Source of the DNA: an uncultured Collinsella sp.
Lineage (GTDB): Bacteria; Actinomycetota; Coriobacteriia; Coriobacteriales; Coriobacteriaceae
Reading direction: 5' to 3'
DNA length: 64,000 nt
Assembly (NCBI GenBank): GCA_902470895.1
Contig: CABRID010000001.1
Location: 6,770-70,769, forward strand
Part shown: positions 60,276 to 64,000 of the stretch, one piece after another
How the letters are laid out: each line of letters opens with the position of its first letter
Position numbering within the stretch: position 1 is the stretch's first letter
Translations under genes and position numbers: made by a program
Notes under the pieces: model-generated
Seen by the model: only the letters and a program-made list of their open reading frames with translations
Database searches by the model: none
What the model was told of the DNA's origin: nothing

Positions 60276-61490
60276 TTACCGTGCATTAAAAACGTAGCGG
60301 TCCAGGCGGTCGCACGCTTCCCTCACGCGCGAAAGCGGCAGCGCCAGATTCACGCGAATGTGGCAGGGCCCGTGGAACGGGCGGCCGTCCTGATACCCCA
60401 CGCCCACGCGCGCCCCCTCGTCGAGCAGCCACTGAATATCGCGGCCATGCTCGCGGCACCACTCGGTGCAGTCCAGAAACACCATGTAGGTGCCCTGCGG
60501 ACGCGAAAACGTGACGCCCTTCCATTGTTTTTCTGCATGCGTGCAGAAGTACTCGATATTGCCGGCAAGCACCTGGTTGAGCTCGTCCACCCACTCGTAG
60601 CCTTGCGGCTGGTAGGCACCGATAAGCGCATGCATGGAGAGGACATTCATCTCGTTGTAGTGAGTCTTGTTGGACACGGCGCACACGCGGTCGCGCAACG
60701 TCTCGTTATAGATGATGTGGTAGCTGCCGACCAGGCCCGCCAGGTTGAACGTCTTGCTGGGCGCGTAGAGGGCAACCGTGCGCATGCGGGCATCCTCGCT
60801 CACCGACTGCGTCGGGATATGCTTGTGACCCGGCAGGATGATATCGGACCAAATCTCATCCGAGATCACCACGCAATCGTGCTGGCGATAGATATCCATG
60901 GCGTGCTCGATCTCGTCGCGCTCCCATACGCGGCCGCAGGGATTGTGCGGCGAGCAGAACACCGCGGCATGGATATGGTTTTGGGCGAGCTTTTGCTCCA
61001 TGTCCTCAAAGTCCATACGCCACACGCCTTGGTCGTCGAGCCTAAGCGGGCTGTGGACAATGCGATAGCCCGCAGCCTCGATGGACTTGGTAAAGCCGAT
61101 GTAGGTGGGACTGTGGACCAGCACCGCATCGCCCGGCTGGACATATGCGCGCAACGTCGACACGACACCGCCCAGCACGCCGTTTTCGTAGCCGATATGC
61201 TCCGGCGCCAAGCCCTCAACGCCATTGCGACGGCTCTGCCATTCGATGATGCAGTCGAAGTACTCGGGACGCGGATTGAAATAGCCAAACATGGGGTGCT
61301 GGGCACGCTGAATGATGTACTCCTGGACTGTGGGCACCGTGGCAAAGTTCATGTCCGCCACCCACATGGGGATGCGGTCGAAGCCCTCGTCGGGTGCGTT
61401 CGGAGCCATGTCGGGAATCTCGCCCCAGGAGTCAACGGCGATGGCGTCCATGCCGTGGCGGTCGATAAGCGAAGTAAAGTCGTATTTCAT
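60276..61490 (-). CDS. PatB/MalY-type cystathionine beta-lyase
   Basis: A 404-residue PLP enzyme that splits C-S bonds of cystathionine or cysteine. IPMWVADMNFATVPTVQEYI, SPHNPCGRVW, SDEIWSDIILPGHKH and the PLP lysine in YAPSKTFNLAGL are typical of PatB/MalY. It gives homocysteine, or H2S from cysteine, and could feed the MetE-like enzyme at 19180. GGGAG lies 6 bases before ATG 61490. Single gene. Confidence 0.9.
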   Translation of the reverse strand: MKYDFTSLIDRHGMDAIAVDSWGEIPDMAPNAPDEGFDRIPMWVADMNFATVPTVQEYIIQRAQHPMFGYFNPRPEYFDCIIEWQSRRNGVEGLAPEHIGYENGVLGGVVSTLRAYVQPGDAVLVHSPTYIGFTKSIEAAGYRIVHSPLRLDDQGVWRMDFEDMEQKLAQNHIHAAVFCSPHNPCGRVWERDEIEHAMDIYRQHDCVVISDEIWSDIILPGHKHIPTQSVSEDARMRTVALYAPSKTFNLAGLVGSYHIIYNETLRDRVCAVSNKTHYNEMNVLSMHALIGAYQPQGYEWVDELNQVLAGNIEYFCTHAEKQWKGVTFSRPQGTYMVFLDCTEWCREHGRDIQWLLDEGARVGVGYQDGRPFHGPCHIRVNLALPLSRVREACDRLDRYVFNAR

Positions 61491-61602
61491 GCTGAGCTCC
61501 CATGCAAAGCGGGTTGTTTTGGTAGGCGTTATTGTCCACCAGCGTGGGCGGTTTTGGCATGAGGTTTGGCGTTGAATTTGGCGGGTGCAAACGAATGACC
61601 GG

Positions 61603-62340
61603 TTAGTCTCGCGCGTCGGTGATGGCGGTTATCGTCAACCTGGTTCCGTCAACGGTAAAAGACACGTCGAGTCCGGCGTATGCCAAGTGATAAACGCGGT
61701 TTGGCTCGTGCTTGCTGCCTGCGTGGCGCGGATCTTGGCGAAGGACCTCGACCAGGCCGGGGAGCTTTGCGGGCGGGACCATGTCCTGCAGCGTTTGCGG
61801 GAGCTCGACATCGAGCTCTTGCCACGGAGCATCCTCAATCCAGCCGCTGGTCGCATCCGGGTGGCAGTCCGCAAACGGAATGTAGGGCTTAATGTCGTAG
61901 ATGGGCGTGCCGTCGCGCAGATCGGCCCCCAGCACATGGATGATGGGGCCATCGTCGGTGAGCTCAACGTGATCGAGCCTTACGCAGGTAAGTCCGATAG
62001 GATTGGGGCGAAACGGGCTGCGCGTGGCAAAGACGCCCACGCGCTCGGCTCCGCCCAGACGCGGCGGGCGCACAGTTTTCGACCACTTGGCATTGGTGCC
62101 GGACCTGTCCTGCGTCTTGGCATCGGCAGCTATGTCCTTAGCCGTGCCGCCGGGCGTTCCGTTTTCGAAGCGCCACAGCAGCCATAGGTGAGAGAAGGAG
62201 TCCAGGCCCTCAACCGCTGCGTTGGAGGCAAATTCCGGCTCAAAGACGATGCGTCCCTGCAGATGAGGCGCCAAAAAGCTGTTGCGCGGAATGCCGAACT
62301 TCTGCGGCAGGTCGGTATGTATGTGTGCGATAGGTTCCAT
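61603..62340 (-). CDS. trmO: tRNA-Thr N6-methyladenosine(37) methyltransferase (TrmO/TsaA)
   Basis: A 245-residue enzyme of the TsaA/YaeB family that methylates t6A37 of tRNA. PIAHIHTDLPQKFGIPRNS, the substrate motif ATRSPFRPNPIGLT and DIKPYIPFADCHPDA are conserved. The C-terminal part (EVLRQDPRHAGS) holds the DPR motif. ATG 62340 is used; ATG 62349 three codons upstream is equally possible, and neither has a strong ribosome site. Divergent from the XRE regulator. Confidence 0.9.
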   Translation of the reverse strand: MEPIAHIHTDLPQKFGIPRNSFLAPHLQGRIVFEPEFASNAAVEGLDSFSHLWLLWRFENGTPGGTAKDIAADAKTQDRSGTNAKWSKTVRPPRLGGAERVGVFATRSPFRPNPIGLTCVRLDHVELTDDGPIIHVLGADLRDGTPIYDIKPYIPFADCHPDATSGWIEDAPWQELDVELPQTLQDMVPPAKLPGLVEVLRQDPRHAGSKHEPNRVYHLAYAGLDVSFTVDGTRLTITAITDARD

Positions 62341-62481
62341 GCCGGTCATTGTACGGCATGGAGGCGTGGGGCGTTGCGCGCAATTCTTCGCCGCGGTCCT
62401 CCGTCGTGCAACCAACGGTTGCTTGGAAGGGCACCTGCTGCCGCGTATGCTTAAGCCATCAACCAGCAGAAAGGAGCCGCT

Positions 62482-63309
62482 ATGGCCTTTGCAGAAAAGC
62501 TCATCGCCGTCCGTCGCGCCCATCACCTTACCCAGGAGCAGCTCGCCGCCAAGCTCTTCGTCACACGCCAAGCCGTCAGCCGTTGGGAGCGTGGCGAGGT
62601 CACACCGGGCATCGACATGATGAAGCTCATTGCAGCCGTAACCGGAGAACCGCTGTCCCACCTGCTCGAAATGCCTGAGCACTATTGCCAGAGCTGCGGC
62701 ATGATACTCACGCCCGACGACTGCGGCACCGATGCCACGGGCACCGCGACCGATCATTACTGCAAGTGGTGCTACGACCACGGCAAGTACACCTATGACA
62801 CCACCATGGAGGCAATGATTGAGGATTGTGCCCCGCGCCTGGCACAAAACACCGGCATGTCGCTCGACGAAGCCGTCTCGCTCATGGGCGCCGTCCTGCC
62901 GCAACTGGAGCGCTGGCGCACCATGCAGGAAAACGAGGCGCGCTACGGTGCCGAGGCGCGGGCGCGCTACGGCGATGAGGCTATCGATGCAGCAAACGAA
63001 GCGTTGCTGGACATGGACCCCGAGACATGGAACGACATGAAGGAACTTGAACGCGCTATTCTGGGCCAGCTCTCAATTGCCATGGGCATTGGCGACCCAG
63101 AGAGCAACGAGGCTCGTAAGCTTGTCGCGATGCATCGTCGCTGGATTGCTCTCAACTGGGGATGCGAGCCCCAAAACGAGGCGTACCTGGGCCTCGCCCA
63201 CGGTTATCTTGCCGACCAGCGCTTTGTTGACTACTACGACAAGCCCTGCGCCACCGGAGCCACGGCGTTTCTGGTCCAGGCCATCGAGTCTTCGTTGACG
63301 CGCGCATAG
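62482..63309 (+). CDS. XRE regulator with zinc ribbon and TipAS-like domain
   Basis: A 275-residue three-part protein. Residues 1-63 are an XRE helix-turn-helix (LTQEQLAAKLFVTRQAVSRW). Residues 67-100 form a zinc ribbon with Cys69, Cys72, Cys94 and Cys97. From about 155 to 275 the sequence resembles the TipAS antibiotic-binding domain (WNDMKELERAIL, YLGLAHGYLADQRFVDYYD, GATAFLVQAI). TipAS normally pairs with a MerR domain and binds thiopeptides; here it is linked to XRE. AAAGGAG lies 4-5 bases before ATG 62482. It may sense a small molecule. Target not known. Confidence 0.83.
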   Translation: MAFAEKLIAVRRAHHLTQEQLAAKLFVTRQAVSRWERGEVTPGIDMMKLIAAVTGEPLSHLLEMPEHYCQSCGMILTPDDCGTDATGTATDHYCKWCYDHGKYTYDTTMEAMIEDCAPRLAQNTGMSLDEAVSLMGAVLPQLERWRTMQENEARYGAEARARYGDEAIDAANEALLDMDPETWNDMKELERAILGQLSIAMGIGDPESNEARKLVAMHRRWIALNWGCEPQNEAYLGLAHGYLADQRFVDYYDKPCATGATAFLVQAIESSLTRA

Positions 63310-63360
63310 ACCGCGGCGGCTTTGGGTATTTCAATCAAAACCTCAACCGATTGGAGACCT

Positions 63361-63606
63361 ATGGCTACTAATCACGAGCTCGCGCTGTACGTTATGACCG
63401 GCTGCCCGTATTGCTTAAAGGTCAAGCACTTTTTGGCCGATAACGGCGTGACCATTCCCGAGCGCAATATCTCGACCGATTCCGATGCCGAACAGACACT
63501 CATCGCCGTCGGCGGAAAACGCCAGGTTCCCTGCCTGTTCATCGACGGCAAACCACTCTACGAATCGAGCGACATCATCGCGTGGGTGCAGGAAAACCTG
63601 CTCTAG
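63361..63606 (+). CDS. Glutaredoxin
   Basis: An 81-residue thioredoxin-fold protein. TGCPYCLKVKHFL holds the dithiol CPYC site, and KRQVPCLFIDGKPLYESSDI the cis-proline motif TVP-type. It reduces disulfides in the cytoplasm. GGAG lies 4 bases before ATG 63361; a longer frame from 63322 has no site. It follows the XRE/TipAS gene by 51 bp and may be in its operon. A terminator follows. Confidence 0.9.
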   Translation: MATNHELALYVMTGCPYCLKVKHFLADNGVTIPERNISTDSDAEQTLIAVGGKRQVPCLFIDGKPLYESSDIIAWVQENLL

Positions 63607-63653
63607 TACGCACGCTCTGTCCGTCCAGGGCCCCAACCCATACGACCCAAACA

Positions 63654-63715
63654 TGTACACCAGCATCCAAAGTCGACATTTTTCGACATCTTTGGATGCT
63701 GGCGTACAGCTTTTT
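63654..63715 (+). terminator. Long hairpin with T-run after the glutaredoxin gene
   Basis: 19-bp arms (63654-63672 and 63690-63708, one mismatch) with an inner TCGA/TCGA pair, followed by GCTTTTTGG. It is 48 bp after the stop. Its length hints at a mobile palindromic repeat used as a terminator. Confidence 0.7.
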
Positions 63716-63760
63716 GGTAGTCATGGACGCTCTTGGCCGGCTAATTGTTTGAGGAGACCT

Positions 63761-63919
63761 TTGGATTATGGCTGTTTGACGCCTCTGGAAAGGTTTCCGA
63801 GAGGGCTGTGGTCAAAAAAGGGCAAATATGAGTACTGCTACCTGTTTAGTAGCAGCGATTTTGATCACTTCAGGAACTATTCAACGTTCCACTCGGTAGC
63901 GCGCAGAGATGTGGTGTAA
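63761..63919 (+). other. Possible small ORF or small RNA between two terminators
   Basis: Between the hairpin at 63654 and the terminator at 63918 lies about 200 bp of lower-GC DNA. TTG 63761, 4 bases after GAGGAG, opens a 52-residue frame (LDYGCLTPLERFPRGLWS and onward, ending VARRDVV) that stops at the edge of the terminator. It also contains CTGCTAC-N7-GTAGCAG, so a structured RNA is as likely. No family recognised. From 63944 to 64000 I see nothing. Confidence 0.3.
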
Positions 63920-63943
63920 GAGGCGGGGCATGCCCCGCCTCTT
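63918..63943 (+). terminator. Strong terminator near the right edge
   Basis: Perfect palindrome with 13-bp arms AAGAGGCGGGGCA and TGCCCCGCCTCTT, followed by CTCTTTCTT. Confidence 0.85.
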
Positions 63944-64000
63944 CTCTTTCTTGAAAGGGAGGGGACACCGCCTAGAATTCGTCGTTGGAGTAATGAAGGT

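Overview
The window looks like chromosomal DNA from a gut actinobacterium of class Coriobacteriia, most plausibly Collinsella. This rests on the high-GC, codon-biased genes that cast long antisense shadow frames, frequent GTG/TTG starts with strong AGGAGG-type ribosome sites, a bile salt hydrolase, and family memberships typical of that group. The genus is inferred from memory of the families, not from a search. About 60 genes are densely packed. Strands alternate in short operons separated by strong hairpins. No rRNA, tRNA, insertion sequence, prophage or Cas gene was seen.

Layout. 1-9.3 kb: the 5' part of a drug-efflux MFS gene, a deformylase-like gene, a LysR regulator, and a four-gene minus-strand operon (amidohydrolase-like, two ceramidase-like proteins, a PTS IIBC permease) with a recognisable LysR-type promoter. 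It is followed by an AlaA aminotransferase carrying an N-terminal XRE DNA-binding domain. 9.4-17.7 kb: a LysR/DMT-exporter pair, the Kup potassium transporter, a bile salt hydrolase, a second deformylase-like gene with a structured 3' element, a purine permease and an esterase. 17.7-24.5 kb: uracil permease, a MetE-like methionine synthase with its LysR regulator, a HAD phosphatase, then a TPP-riboswitch-controlled thiamine salvage operon (thiM, a thiamine-binding protein, thiE). 24.5-32.9 kb: patatin lipase, the wreck of an EAL gene beside a GGDEF protein, redox and metal-chaperone genes, trmL and uvrA2. 33-47.4 kb: an AAA ATPase coupled to uvrA2, a TetM-like GTPase, RNA methyltransferases (rsmJ, rlmA-type), MATE and DMT exporters, ung, a queuosine-precursor transporter with a possible preQ1 element, and prfC. 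47.4-53.6 kb: a striking 15-bp motif array, a GntR-controlled ABC exporter, a methyltransferase remnant, a flavodoxin-ferredoxin protein, a ClC protein, a LOG protein and a K+ channel. 53.6-64 kb: two large hybrid histidine kinases that sense amino-acid-like ligands (one with fused and one with separate solute-binding protein), a PatB-type C-S lyase, trmO, an XRE/zinc-ribbon/TipAS regulator and a glutaredoxin.

Themes. Transport and salvage dominate (purines, uracil, thiamine, queuosine precursor, PTS sugar), together with sulfur amino-acid metabolism (MetE-like, PatB) and RNA modification (trmL, rsmJ, rlmA, trmO). Several proteins lack residues that define their families: the amidohydrolase, both deformylase-like proteins, an ArsC-like protein and the ClC protein. 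The least explained DNA is (i) eight copies of a 15-bp motif in alternating orientation every 40 bp between prfC and a GntR gene, (ii) a scattered family of GTCCC-containing hairpins that repeatedly touch stop codons, and (iii) a 114-bp folded element at the end of the second deformylase-like gene.
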